Source: Benincasa hispida (Eukaryota > Streptophyta > Magnoliopsida > Cucurbitales > Cucurbitaceae). From it: 64,000 bases of DNA. Position numbers and translations under genes: made by a program. Where the stretch lies: contig NC_052349.1 in the NCBI RefSeq assembly GCF_009727055.1, positions 31,825,997 through 31,889,996 of the forward strand. The letters are read 5' to 3'. Positions within the stretch are counted from its first letter, which is position 1. Each line of letters opens with the position of its first letter. Below are positions 1 through 10,932 of this stretch, in pieces. Under the pieces are notes generated by a model. That model saw only the letters and a list, made by a program, of their open reading frames with translations, had not been told where the DNA came from and ran no database searches.

Positions 1-781
1 ATTAAGCTGTAAGCCCTGAGCTCGAGATTGGTTGTTAAGGTGCTAGTTTTGGCAGCAGAGTTCGTCTCTTTATAATTAATTCGGTATCGTTTATTAATTG
101 CATATATTCAAAAAAGGGTAGTCCCTTCCCCAGGTGCACCTAAAGTGCATATGATGATCCCTTTCAAACTCAGGTTAAACCATGCAGGCTCAACTAAGAA
201 AACCAATGCTGGAGAGCTCCTCTAGTACATCCCTGAAATCCAGGGAGGTGTTCTTGAAGAACATGGCGGACTCCAAGCTATACCTTCTCTGCTACCGAAA
301 TCATCAGATCTTTCAGAGAAGACCAAAGCGATGAGCTTACTCGATTCGCACTCGAAAATATGGAGATGTAATAGCTGAAACCGAGCGTTGCAACTTTCAT
401 TAGTTTTAGCCCGACCTCAGGTTACTGGACACGTAGGGCAACTGGCCTTGGTTTGCCGCACAACGACTATTCCGCTTGAAGAAATACCACACCACCTTTT
501 CTGGAGTAGGAACCTGAACGGAGCTCAAAACTGGCGCCTTTCATTGGTTATCACAAGTTGCTAGCACTGATAATAGATTCAATTAGAAGGTCGAATGTCT
601 CCTCTGCTCCCCGGGTCCTGGCCCCTTCTTCGATCTTATCTACAGCTTTTGCTCCTTGGCTCCATACAGCTCAGCCTGTTGCTGTAAATAACTTGCTTCT
701 CGGAGTGGCTTCGCACCCAGGTGGTGCGGCTGGAGCCAGAAGATGGGCTCACAGTCGGCCTTTTGTTCGCGGTCACGGTAA
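1..781 (-). other. Mitochondrial-type sequence after cox2, possible group II intron remnant
   Basis: Read on the minus strand this follows directly after the cox2 codons for G-T-N-H-A, which is about where the second group II intron (cox2i691) sits in many angiosperms. The sequence after that point no longer matches the cox2 protein, so it could be the 5' part of that intron. I cannot confirm intron domains by eye; it may equally be mitochondrial spacer. No coding region is supported here. Confidence 0.35.
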
Positions 782-1316
782 GGCATGATTAGTTCCACAA
801 ATCTCACTGCACTGACCACTAGTAAACTCCTTCTCAGTTGTACCAAAATGGAGATCTAATTTAAACACCAGGTACAAGCATCACATTTGACACCTGGAGG
901 AAGGGTACACGCCCAACTATGGGTACATCAAGCAAGGTGTTCTACAATAATACGTAGATGAGTTTTGGCTGGTAGAACCACATCTATGTCCATTTCTTAA
1001 TAACGTGATTGGCCATTCAGATCACTCTGGAATCAGTATAACTGTCAAAAAGTGAGTGACTGGTTCATCCGAAACTCGTTATAGTCAGAATACTCATAAG
1101 TCAATAACCGTTGATTCCAAATAGCTTCGTTTTATAGTACAGGCTGGATCTACTACTACCTCGTCCATTGAGTATAAGAGAGCAAAGGATTGGTATTGCA
1201 ATGAACATCGGAATGATACTAGGAAAATGGTCCAAAGAAACTCGATAGTAGTTCCATGAATAATCTTTGCGGTATTGATTTTTTTGATAGTGGAAATGCC
1301 ATAAAGCGCGAACCAA
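782..1316 (-). pseudogene. cox2: cox2 fragment, cytochrome c oxidase subunit 2 (mitochondrial origin)
   Basis: Read on the minus strand, three frames give in turn LVRALWHFHY, then HGTTIE, FALLYSMDEVVVDPA, TYEYSDYN, NQSLTF, PAKTHLRI and finally CSEICGTNHA in degraded form. These are cox2 landmarks in the right order, from about residue 57 to residue 231 of roughly 260. The family protein is the copper-carrying subunit of respiratory complex IV. Here it is dead: stops and frameshifts occur throughout and the N-terminal 56 residues are absent. The position of the first cox2 intron (cox2i373, between the HQ and WY codons) is crossed without an intron, whereas homology stops where the second intron would begin. 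Confidence 0.85.
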
Positions 1317-2229
1317 AGCCTCACGGTGTGCCTGACTGGCAAAGTCTGCCATCTCCACGGCTTTCCCTTTTGCGGGCAGCTCCTCAAGCCTTCGAGTTTT
1401 GATCTTCGCTTGGGCCAGCTCCGAGGCTCTACCCTGGTTTTTCATTGGTTCCTCCCAACCAATAGGCTCTTTTTTCTCATATCGCGCATGCATCATTCAA
1501 AGAGAAGGCTCGAGTACATAGACGAGGCGTGGTCCCGGGAATGAAAGCCATTCCCTCGTGCTCTGGAACTCCTTTACTTCGGTTGAAAAAAAAGGTTCAA
1601 TCTTGTTCAACCGTAGCGTAGGCGAAACCCGGCAAGCCCGCCAGAGTTTGACCTTCTCCGGTCCTAGAAGGAAAACCCACTGAACTTTCCTTCCCCCAGC
1701 GGGCAACAACACTGGGAGAAAGACATACTCGGACAAAGCCTAATACGATTATTAGAGGGGCCCGCCTCACCACTCCCCCCTCCCTTTCTCACAGAAGCAA
1801 CCTAACCAAAGAGAATTCCCCATGAGAAAGGCCTGCCTTTCAGTACGTGAAAGATGTCCTACTCTTTTCACTGTCTTACTTTGGCCTCTCTCTCGATAAA
1901 TCCAAACCGAGGAATTCTATTCAATAGTAGCGGCTCTTGACTATTTGCATCTTTCTCTTAGTTGGCACTACCTGGCACTTTCCTCATTAAGAACCTAACA
2001 AGAGCACTCGTAAAGGCCGACAAATGGATGGTAAGAGTCTCCGTCTTTCAAGCAGCAATGAGAGCTGCAGTTAGTTAGTTCCTGCACCTCGAAAGGGAGC
2101 GAAGTGAGTCCCGAATAAAAAAAAAAAGTGAATTTGGAACTTTTAGGAGAATGTGGCTAGAATAGAGATCGCTAGCTTCAACTCACTCTCAGCAGCAGTC
2201 TTCAAGTATAGGGGGACTCGATCGGTTCA

Positions 2230-2522
2230 TCCAGGGCTTTGTAGGCGGTGAATCGGGTTGAAAGTGAAAGTCGCCAAAAACTGGTGGAATGCTCTTGAAA
2301 CCCATTCACTTGAGTGAGACAGAGGAGAGTGGAATTTCGTGTGTAGGGGTGAAATCCAGAGTTCTACGAAGGAACGCCAAAAGCGAAGGCAGCTTTCTGG
2401 GTCCTTACCGACGCTGGGGTGCGAAAGCATGGGGAGCGAACGGGATTAGATACCCTGGTAATCCATGCAAAAACGATGAATATTCGCCCTTGGTGCGGAT
2501 CAGGGGCCCAGCTAACACGTTT
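2230..2522 (+). pseudogene. rrn18: rrn18 fragment, mitochondrial 18S rRNA
   Basis: The sequence follows the middle of plant mitochondrial small-subunit rRNA, roughly the part matching E. coli 16S positions 570-880. Visible landmarks are GTGTAGGGGTGAAATCC, GGTGCGAAAGCATGGGGAGC, the universal GGATTAGATACCCTGGTA with one change, and CAGGGGCCCAGCTAAC. It differs from a functional gene: bases are changed around the conserved GTAGA-TCTACGAAG helix and several are missing after the ATTAGATACCC motif. It is truncated at both ends and breaks off at about 2522, the NUMT border. The mitochondrial rather than plastid version is indicated by the CCCTGGTA and GCCCTTGGT words. Confidence 0.88.
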
Positions 2523-2794
2523 GTAATTTAAATCATGCATACTAATATATTATAACACTTATAATATAAAATTATGCATGAAAAATAAATGCATAACCTA
2601 TGGTGGGTTTTAAAACTATATGACATATGTTATGGCATATAAAACAAACATACATCACATGTATATTTAAATAAAGTTGATGAACCGAGATAGGAAATCT
2701 CAAAAATCAGAAATAAAGGCTAACATATTACAAAATTGACTCCACCAGTTTGGAACAAGTGAATCGGGTCTTGAACCGCTCGCCTCGAACCGCT

Positions 2795-3315
2795 CCACCA
2801 AGAACCCTTGCAGTTGATCGTGTAGCAAACTCCTGATCGTCTAGTAACAAGGCGTCGAGTATAGATGATCATTTATATGTGATCGCATAGGTTTTGACTA
2901 TGCGATAAGCATGAAAGTCTACGCGATCGTGTAGTGTGCATCGAGTATCGCATACCATGTGATCATGTAGCTAATGACTATGTGATGAGCATGAAAGTCG
3001 ACACAATCGTATAACGAGCGTCGAGTATCGTATACTATGCGATCGTGTAGCTAATGACTATGTGATGAGCATGATAGTCTACACGATCGTTTAGCACACA
3101 AGCTTGCGTCGAGTATTATATATCGAGCGATCGTCTACCCATCGAGCGTCTATGCGATTATGCAGCTAATGCAACACGATCGTGTAGCAAACTCTACACA
3201 ATCGCGTAGCATTAGCTATGAGATTGTTTAGAAAACGCTACACGGTCATGTAGTAAACTCTACACGATCACATAACAAAATCTAAATGATCATTTAGCTC
3301 CAACTACACGATGTG
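2795..3315. repeat. Imperfect tandem array of a palindromic CGATCGTGTAG-type unit
   Basis: Variants of ACACGATCGTGTAGC recur many times, often in longer units of about 55-70 bases with GACTATGTGATGAGCATGA between them. ACACGATCGTGT is its own reverse complement, so each unit could form a hairpin. The array sits in the copia leader at the place where the sister copies carry unrelated short arrays (14500-14640 and 16590-16770). Confidence 0.75.
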
Positions 3316-3444
3316 ACCTCCTTCTTTTCGTCTTCTCCATCAAAACACTCTGCAACTTTTCTTTTGAAGCCTCACTAGTGATTCAAAACTAAACGAATAC
3401 ATACTCGATTATAATTTATTGCCCAAAAACGCAGTGGCCCTTAC

Positions 3445-5332
3445 TGTTGGGAATGTCTTAGATCTCGCAATTCGTAAATTTTGTGTTAAACATTCTATTT
3501 ATCAATATAAAATTATTGAGTATCTTATTCAATAAAGTTGTTTTGCATTCTATTATGAAAATCCAATAAACGTATCCATGGCTATAGTATGAATACTTTA
3601 ACTTTATATGTTGACATAAACAAGATCAAGTTAATATTATATAGCCTAAATGGTCTATAAGTATATAGATGAAATTGGGTATCTCATTCTGATAACACTA
3701 TTGGTTGCAGCCTATTTTGTATAGGTAATACAAATGATGTGATCCACAGATCATTCATGTAGAGACATGTGAGTGGAGGCATCCTATGCAATAAGTTTGC
3801 ATATAGACTGGACCATGGAATAGTCACTTTTCTTTATAACGATCGTTTACTGTTAAAACTGACTATTTCATACTAAAGTAACCTAGGATAATTCGATCTT
3901 AATCCTGAGCTAGCTATGAACTCTTGTTTATTCGAGATTATCTTTGATCTGCATGGGTGAGAGTAGCCCAACAGCACTGCTCAATAAGCCTTCCATTTTA
4001 GGGATACGACTGAATGGATAGATGGGGACATAGCCCTGCAAGATGGAATTCGCTCTTACCTGTTTTAGGGTTAGCAGATAGGTTGTTCTCTTAAGTGTTG
4101 ATTCCAGGTCTTAAACAATCGGGGCCCCGCCTTCTCATGATTGAGAGGGACATGATTCATAAGTAGTATTATGAATCAAATTGTTCATTAGAGGGTCAAT
4201 GGGAACTTAAGAAACAAGATGTATTTACAGAGGTAAAACGATAATTTTGACCCAGCTGTACTTATGAAGGATCTGTGAAGGATCGACTTATTGATTATAG
4301 TTTACATGGACAGAAATATATCTACAGTGGGGAGAGTGCAACTATTGAGCTATAGTGGTGTGTCTTGATAGTTAACGAATAGTGATTAATTCAATTAAAG
4401 AGTTTAACGAATTAATTACAGATCGTTGGAGTTCATGATCTATAGGTCCATTAGGTCCCTCTACTAACTCTTAAATTGGAAAACAAATTGAGTATTGATA
4501 TATGAAATTAGAGTTATGAATTTGAAATGTTCAAATTTCATTTTTAGAGTTTTCGATTGATTGCATATGTACAATTAAAAATGTTTAATTTAATTGAAAT
4601 AAAATGAAATTAGAATCAATTAATATTTAAATTATGATTTAAATATAAAATTGATTTATTGGTGAAATTGATATTTTATTGATTTAATATTAAGATTCTA
4701 AATTAATATTAATATTATTTTAATTAAAAAGTTTAATTAAAATTAGTTTTATTTAAATTGATTATTTTTTAATTAATTTTATAAAACTAATTTAAATAAC
4801 AAAGGAAATCATTTTTTAAATCATTTTAAGTTAATGGATTTTTCTATTTTTTTGAAAAAACCCACTAACCACTTTGATGGATTATCACCCAAATCCATTT
4901 TAATCTTGTGATGATCTCCAAGGAAGAGCTGCCCTCCATGCAACCCTGTATATTTGCATGGATTCTATCTATATATAGAAGCTCCATACATAAAGATCAT
5001 CAAAAAATCTGAGTTTTACTTATGAAGTGAAAACCTGAAAACCCTACTCATCTCACACTTGTTCATCTTCAATTCAACTTGATTTAAATGTTTCCACCAC
5101 ACATTCCTGCTTGAGCATAGTGGAGAAGATCTTAGTGGTAGTCTTCTTGAAGATTCAAGACTCTATCTTGGTGGATTTCAGCTAAATTCGTGGAAGAAAT
5201 CTTCAAAGGTAATATGTGTTTCAAACCCTCTTATGAATATCATATGAACAGCATGTTTAAAACTTAAATTAAATGTAGATTAAGTACTTATTGATTCCGA
5301 AGTCTTCCGTTGCATGTTTTATTACTCCTTCA
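3445..5332 (+). mobile_element. Solo copia LTR (1888 bp) with 5-bp target duplication
   Basis: The repeat starts TGTTGGGAATGTCTTAGATC, the same beginning as the other LTRs of this family in the window, and ends CTCCTTCA, giving the usual TG...CA ends. It is flanked on both sides by CTTAC (3440-3444 and 5333-5337). Removing it restores the leader word GCCCTTACAAA seen at 16870. No primer site or internal region follows it, so it is a solo LTR left by LTR-LTR recombination. It contains no coding region. Confidence 0.9.
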
Positions 5333-5514
5333 CTTACAAATTAACTTTGTAAAATTTAAACAGAAACCATAAATAGAGACTTCTATCCCGTAAACATCCA
5401 TCACAAACCATCCACAAAGATTTATCTCATAAACGCAATGCAGAAACTAAAACCCACCACTACTGTAAACGAATTCAATACATAAATGGAATTTGGAATC
5501 AGAACTACAACCTG

Positions 5515-5528
5515 GCTCTAATACCAAT
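5515..5528 (-). other. Primer-binding site, initiator tRNA-Met type
   Basis: Read on the minus strand, immediately after the LTR end TTTCA comes ATTGGTATTAGAGCC. This resembles the plant tRNA-iMet primer-binding site (TGGTATCAGAGC) used by many copia elements, and it fixes the direction of the element: the LTR at 5529-7565 is the 5' LTR of a minus-strand copy. Confidence 0.75.
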
Positions 5529-7565
5529 TGAAAGAACTCGTTTTACAAGGAGATCCTTCAGCGTAAGCGGATCGTCCAAATTCCATTTTTATTGAAAATT
5601 GAATTTACAGTAAATATACAAGATATGCATTCATAAACAAATTACAACATGCTTTTTACAAAGAAAAATGGTTCAAAAGATATAATCTTTGAAGAACCTT
5701 TCTTCGTGTATATCCCTCGAATGGTCACGAGCCTCGAACTCAGCAAAAACTTGAAGACCTTCTTCAAGAACTTCACAAACCAAACGGAGACACTACCACA
5801 ATGAATCTTTGGAATTCTCAGTGTGAGAACCCAGGAGTAGTGGGCTCTAACTATTTTGGTTTTGAGGGTTTGTTTGAGTTTGAAGGAAGATGAAGATTGA
5901 AGAACACAGAACGATTCTATGAAAACTCTATCGTATAGGCAATGAACTTCAATCGTACAGTGTTTCACGTTAGTCTTTTTAGGAAGAAGAGAAACTAATT
6001 TCTTTTATTCCTTTTTGCCATAAAACCAAATAAGCACCTACTAAGGTGGTTGGAGTGAAAAAAAGGAATTTATTATTCAAAATAATAAAATAATATAAAT
6101 AAATATGATAACTAACTTATCATATTATATTTATATTAAACTATATGTTATATCAAATATAATCCATAACCTATAGTTTTAATATTGTATCACAGTATAA
6201 ACTATTGTTTTTTTTCTCTATTTTATGGCATTTAATATAAATCATATTTATATTAAATTTAACAACTATGAATTACATTCATAGAAAATATTTTTGAATC
6301 CCATTCAAATATTTATTTCCTCCAATTAAACTATAATGTATCAAATACATTATAACAATTATATCATATATAATTGAATCAATTTAATTATATCAACTAA
6401 CCCAAAAACTATAATGTATCATATATACAATTATATTCCCTCTTATTAATTTGAACAATTCAAATTAACCCAAAAACTTATTCTCAACTAAATTCTTTTG
6501 AGATACTAAGGGGACCTCATGGATCTGTAGCTGGAAGCTCCAACAGTACGTGAATAATTAATTGAACTCTTTAATTACATTATCCACCATCTGTTAACTA
6601 TTGGGCACTCCACTAACGACCAACAACTGCACTCTTTGCACTGCAGATATATTTATGTGTCCATTGGATATAACCAATCAACCGTACGATGACCCTTCCC
6701 AAATTGCTTGTAAGTACAACTAGGCCAAATTACCATTTTTCTCCTGTAGTTACATCTAACTCATTAAGTACTACTGATCCCTTTAATGAACAATATATCA
6801 TAGTCTCACTATGACTAAACCCCTCTCGAGCCAGGAGAGGGTGTGGCGTCATATTGTTCAAGACCCGAAATCAGCCCTTAAGGGAACAATTTATCCACTT
6901 ACCCCTGTTTTGAGGAAAGAGTGAATTCCATCTTGTGAGCTATGTTCCTAGCTCCCCAATCAGACGAATCCCCAAAATGGTAGGCTTATTGAGTCGGTGA
7001 TTTGGCCACTCTCACCCATACAAATTAAAGGATTGCCCTCATAGGCAGGAGTTCACAACTCACTCAGGATTCAAGTCATGTTACCTATGGTCATCTTGTT
7101 GAAATGAAAGTCTCTATTATGAACAGTGTTATATAATGAGACTAAACATTTTGTGGTCCGGTCTTATACAAACTTCTTTGTATAGAATATCTCTGCTCGC
7201 ATGTCTAATACATAAATGATCAGGATCAAGTCATTTGTAGTATTTTACAACAATTGTAACACCTACAAAGGGGGTTATACTCGTAGTGTCACAAGGATAA
7301 GGTACCTAGCCTTATTCATATACTACAGACCATTTAGGTTATCATTTAAGCATGATCCACCTGTATGTCTCCACATACATGTTTAAGTTACAACGATAAT
7401 CTTGGATGTTAGTTTATTGGTTTGTGGTTAATGCAACTAAAATATCACATATTTTATAGACAAAGAGAATAAAATATCATATATTATTAATCACATAAGA
7501 GTTTGTTCATACAAAGTTTACAAACTTTAGGACCCTACGAGATTTAGGGCATCAACCTCAACAGA
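5529..7565 (-). mobile_element. 5' LTR of copia element 3 (2037 bp)
   Basis: On the minus strand it begins TGTTGAGGTTGATGCCC and ends CGAGTTCTTTCA, directly followed by the primer-binding site. It matches the other long LTRs here over most of its length, for example the words GGTGACACTA..., GACCATTTAGG and AACTCCTGCCTATGA shared with 17063-18893 and 58678-60569. Its outer end abuts a piece of copia integrase (7566-7822), so element 3 landed in, or recombined with, element 1. Confidence 0.85.
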
Positions 7566-7822
7566 TGTATCAGCCCCATCAACAACCCTTGTTGAAGTCC
7601 CAGTAGATCCATTAGAAATTTCACTTAAAATAATTTTGCTTCATGACTCATGATCTTGCATATGGTCTTCTTCCAAGAAGGTAGCATTTGTCAATACAAA
7701 CACTTTATTTTCACTTAGATCAAAGAAGTACCCACCTCTCGTTTCCTTGGGGTAGCCTACAAATAGGCATATTTTTAACGAGGTTTCAACTTTTTGGGGT
7801 TTGTCATGAGCACATGGGTTGG
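7566..7822 (-). pseudogene. Copia pol fragment, C-terminal end of integrase region
   Basis: The minus-strand reading gives HVLMTNPKKLKP, then CLFVGYPKETRGGYFFD and NATFLEEDHM. This is the conserved region after the copia integrase core and matches the plus-strand copy at 51800-51960. It continues the pol reading frame that stops at I-W-G-C-P-A near 10935, so the two pieces were one gene before the LTR element at 7823-10927 inserted. The reverse transcriptase that should follow is missing because the sequence abuts the LTR at 7565. A stop interrupts the frame soon after EEDHM. Confidence 0.8.
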
Positions 7823-9048
7823 TGATCGATGCAAAATAGGTGTCGCTAATTCTATCTTACCCAAGCAAATGAAATTTATAATGCTCAAACAACTAATAAA
7901 ACTAATATGTTGTTAAAGTGGAAATAAGAGATCGATCCCAAGGGAACCTCAACTAATTGGCTAAAAAATTGAACTTTAAATTCAAAAAGATAAAAATTGG
8001 ACCGGGGGGAAGAAACTAATAGAATGCAAATAAAAGTAATAGATTGCTTTAAAAACATAGGTTATCATGATTATGACATTCAAGAAACACATTGGAGTAA
8101 ATTTCAAGAATGATTGTATGAATGTTCTAAATTAAGAAATTCAAGAGTTACCTTCGGAAAAAATCCTAATTAAAACAAGAAAACTTAATTTTTGTAACCT
8201 ATGTCACCATTATGCAATAGTGCCAAGCAAGAATTACATACAAGAAATCAATATAATTAAAGCATCAATTATCTTCTATTAATTTCTATTCATCAGACCA
8301 AGAACATTTAAGAATGTAGAAAGTTCAAAAAAATATACAAAAGAACTCAAGAATTTAAACTTGGATTAAAGATTTCCCAAGAAATTGCTTACCTAGTCAT
8401 AGAATTGAGAAGTCTTGAAAGAAATCCTTGAAGATATGATTAAAATCATGAAGCAATTCACTAGGGAATTGTCAATTTTACAAGAAATTCCCTCCAGATA
8501 AAAGTAAATTCTTCAAATTCTCTCTAATTTCGAGAACTCTCTGCTTGTCAACAAAAAAAATGAATTTTTCTCCTCTTCGTGAAGTCTAAAACTGAAACCT
8601 TTTTGTTCTGAAGAGGGTCTCTACGTTGCAACGCTGCAAATAAGGAGTCCAACACTGAGTTGCACATAGGCGCACGCGTGGCTTTTTAATTTTTCCGTCA
8701 ACTTTGAAGCGTTGCAATGCTACGTAGAGCGTTGCAACACTGTCCTGTTTTGCAGAAAAATGGTGCATTTTGTCCTTTAGCTTTGAGCTTAGTGTTGTAA
8801 GGAGCATTGCGATGCTCTGAGCATTGCTGAAGTATGTTGAATTGATCCTTTTAAGGGGCAATGCGGTAACTTGTCTTGGCTCTGTGATTCATTGGTGTTG
8901 TTTAGCTTGATTTAGCTCTAAATTCTTCGAAATAACTCCATTTGTGTCGGGAATGGATTTTACCTATAAAATAGACTTTTTAAGCAAACAAATTGTATAT
9001 AATTGAGGGATTTAGTACTAATAAGATAGCTCTTTACAAGACCTAGCA
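7823..9048. repeat. Left LTR of the non-autonomous element
   Basis: This unit of 1226 bases has TG...CA ends. The part from about 8550 on contains a run of words such as GTTGCAACGCTGC and AGCGTTGCAACACTG, and closes with CCTATAAAATAGACTTTTTA, which is repeated in the right LTR. CCTATAAAATAGA near the end could supply a TATA box. A related unit starts at 62351 near the right edge of the window. Confidence 0.7.
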
Positions 9049-10409
9049 AAATACCCCCAACTTTACTCTTGGTTGTCCCGAGCAAGTTAAGAATAGAAGT
9101 ATGCATTCATTCAAGCAAATATGAATTGGTTGTTTGTTATTCAAAGTTTCATTCATTTATTCAAATGGTCTTACATTTTCGTCCACTCATTCATATACAT
9201 TCTAATGTCTTGCATAATGATTTGATTCTCATCTCTTTTCTCAACAATCAAGGAAGTAGTGATATAAGCAAGCATTTAGAAATTTAAAGTTTTACTAACA
9301 AAAAGTTTTAAACTTATTTTTGAAGAGAAAATGTCATTTTCTTGCAAAGTCATAAAAGAAAAGACTATTGAGTTTTAGTTTATTTAAAGGCCAAAACTAG
9401 TAGAAAGGTGAGATCAAACTCTCAATTCTTCTTCATCCTACACTTGCTCAGTTATCGATTTAAGATATACCTAACTTGCAAAAAAGAGAAGCTATTCTAA
9501 GACAAGGGTGCTTTTTTAAAACTCATGGACACGAAAGTTAATTGGCATTTCTTTTACCTAGAGGGATAGCTTTCACACTCATACCGTAGGGAACCTATCG
9601 TTTTTTTCTCACGGGCCCTAATTGTTCATGATGAATGTAGCTCTTTTCACCTCTATCCATGCACTCACACACACGTTAGTGAAAGTTATGTTAATTTTGC
9701 AAGCTTACTTTATTTTATTTTTTTTTTATGCTAGCAATTCTCTTCTTCTTTTTTTAGAAGGCTCTATTTTATTCTCTTTGTCTAGACTTGCTTCTAAAAC
9801 AAGTTGGTTGTTCTTAGACCAAAGGTTGTCCTATCGAGTAACAAAGAAAATTGAGTAGATATGACATTTCTAAAAGTTTTAAGATTCTAAATAAATCTAA
9901 AAAGCTAAGTATTCGATTTTTTTTATAAAATTTTAAAAGAAAAAGAATTTTTCTTCTGAAAAATTTGATTTCAAATTTTGTTTGAAATTTTTAAAAGATC
10001 TAAAATTTTATTTGTATCTTTACTTAAAAGAGTGCATCATTGAAATTCCATTGATAAGAATGAAATGATTGTGTAAATTAAATGATGGCTAGAATAAAGT
10101 GAATGAGATTCTTTTATTATATGCTTTCATGCATTTATTGCATTCAAGACAAAACGGTCTTTTGGAGTATAAAGAATTCAATGGTCATGCTTTCAAAGAA
10201 TTGAAATTATGCCATCAAAATGAATTAGAGCCTCAAATTTACCTAGATATTTCATATCAGAGTTGCAAAATTTATGTAATCAGTCTAACTATCAACAATC
10301 AATTAACCCGAGCTCAGATGCTCAAAAGTTCCAAGCATGCATTTATGATTCTATATAAATCATTATAGAGTAAAAATTTTCAGTAATGAAGCCTTAAACT
10401 GAATTTTTC

Positions 10410-10927
10410 GTCAACAAAAAAAAAATGAATTTTCTCTTCTTCGTGAAGTCTGAAACTGAAGCCTTTTTGTTCTGAAGAGAGTCGCAGCATTGCGACACTG
10501 CGAATAAGGAGTCTAACGTTGCGTTGCATAGGCACGCGCAGCTTTTTACTTTTTCGCCAACTTTCAAAGCATTGCATCACTGCGTAGAGCATTGTGACGG
10601 TGCCCTATTTTGCAGCAAAATAGTGCATTTTGTCCTTCAACGTCAATCTAGTGTTGAGCTTAGTGTTGTGATGAGTGTTGCAACACCTCGAACATTGCTG
10701 AAGCATGTTGAATTGATTCTTTGAGGGGCAATGAGGTAACTTGTCTTGGCTCTTCTTCTAAAGTGATTCTTTGGTGTCATTTGACTCGATTTAGCTCTAA
10801 GTTATTTGAAATAACTCTATTTGTGTCAGAAATTGATTTTGCCTATAAAATAGACTTTTTAAGCAAAAAAATAGTATATAATTTAGGGATTTGGATTTAA
10901 TAAGATAGCTCTTTACTAGACTTAACA
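10410..10927. repeat. Right LTR (5'-truncated) of the non-autonomous element
   Basis: From TCAACAAAAAAAA onward this matches 8545-9048 in order: CTTCTTCGTGAAGTCTGAAA, CCTTTTTGTTCTGAAGAG, GGCACGCGC, GTGCATTTTGTCCTT, GGGGCAATG.GGTAACTTGT and AATAAGATAGCTCTTTAC. Roughly 15% of bases differ by eye, which suggests an old insertion. The first 700 bases of the LTR are not present on this side. Confidence 0.7.
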
Positions 10928-10932
10928 GCTGG

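Larger units (their letters stand above)
1..2525. other. Nuclear insertion of mitochondrial DNA (NUMT)
   Basis: This stretch is clearly richer in G and C than the AT-rich DNA that follows and holds two recognisable plant mitochondrial genes in decayed form: cox2 on the minus strand (782-1316) and the 18S rRNA gene rrn18 on the plus strand (about 2230-2522). It ends sharply at about 2525, where rRNA homology stops and copia leader sequence begins. Both genes carry many substitutions and frame breaks, which argues for an old nuclear copy rather than assembled organelle DNA. The part at 1497-2229 has the look of plant mitochondrial spacer, but I recognise no gene or tRNA in it. The left end lies outside the window. 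Confidence 0.85.
2531..5528 (-). mobile_element. Copia element 3, leader (5' untranslated internal region), interrupted
   Basis: This is the internal region next to the primer-binding site of a minus-strand copia element whose 5' LTR is at 5529-7565. It aligns in order with the leaders at 12717-14947 and 16456-17062: the words around GCATAACCTATGGTGG, AACAAGTGAATCGGG, GAACCGCTC and ACTCAAAACT recur at matching places. It holds no coding region. A solo LTR (3445-5332) has inserted into it, and a short palindromic repeat array lies at 2795-3315. Gag and pol are absent because the element is cut off at the NUMT border. Confidence 0.75.
7823..10927. mobile_element. Non-autonomous LTR retrotransposon inserted in copia pol
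   Basis: The insert splits the pol words for W-G-C-P-A and H-V-L-M. It begins TGATCGATGCAAAATAGG, ends GACTTAACA, and is flanked by GTTGG (7818-7822) and GCTGG (10928-10932), a 5-bp target duplication with one change. Its first 1.2 kb (7823-9048, ending AGCA) is an LTR, because the last 500 bases of that unit are repeated at about 10410-10927. The second LTR has lost its 5' part. The internal region (9049-10409) has no gag or pol homology and only short accidental reading frames, so movement would have needed enzymes from another element. The superfamily cannot be told from this alone. Confidence 0.75.

Noticed and set aside
558..788. Plus-strand frame of 76 residues in the mitochondrial insertion
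   Set aside because: It lies mostly over the non-coding continuation of cox2 on the other strand and has no recognisable motif.
1..2525. tRNA genes or plastid genes in the organelle-derived insertion
   Set aside because: I looked for tRNA-like TTCRA and acceptor pairings and for plastid gene words and found none that I could support.
8586..8861. Minus-strand frame of 91 residues
   Set aside because: It overlies the LTR of the non-autonomous element; the duplicate at 10410-10927 does not keep the same frame.
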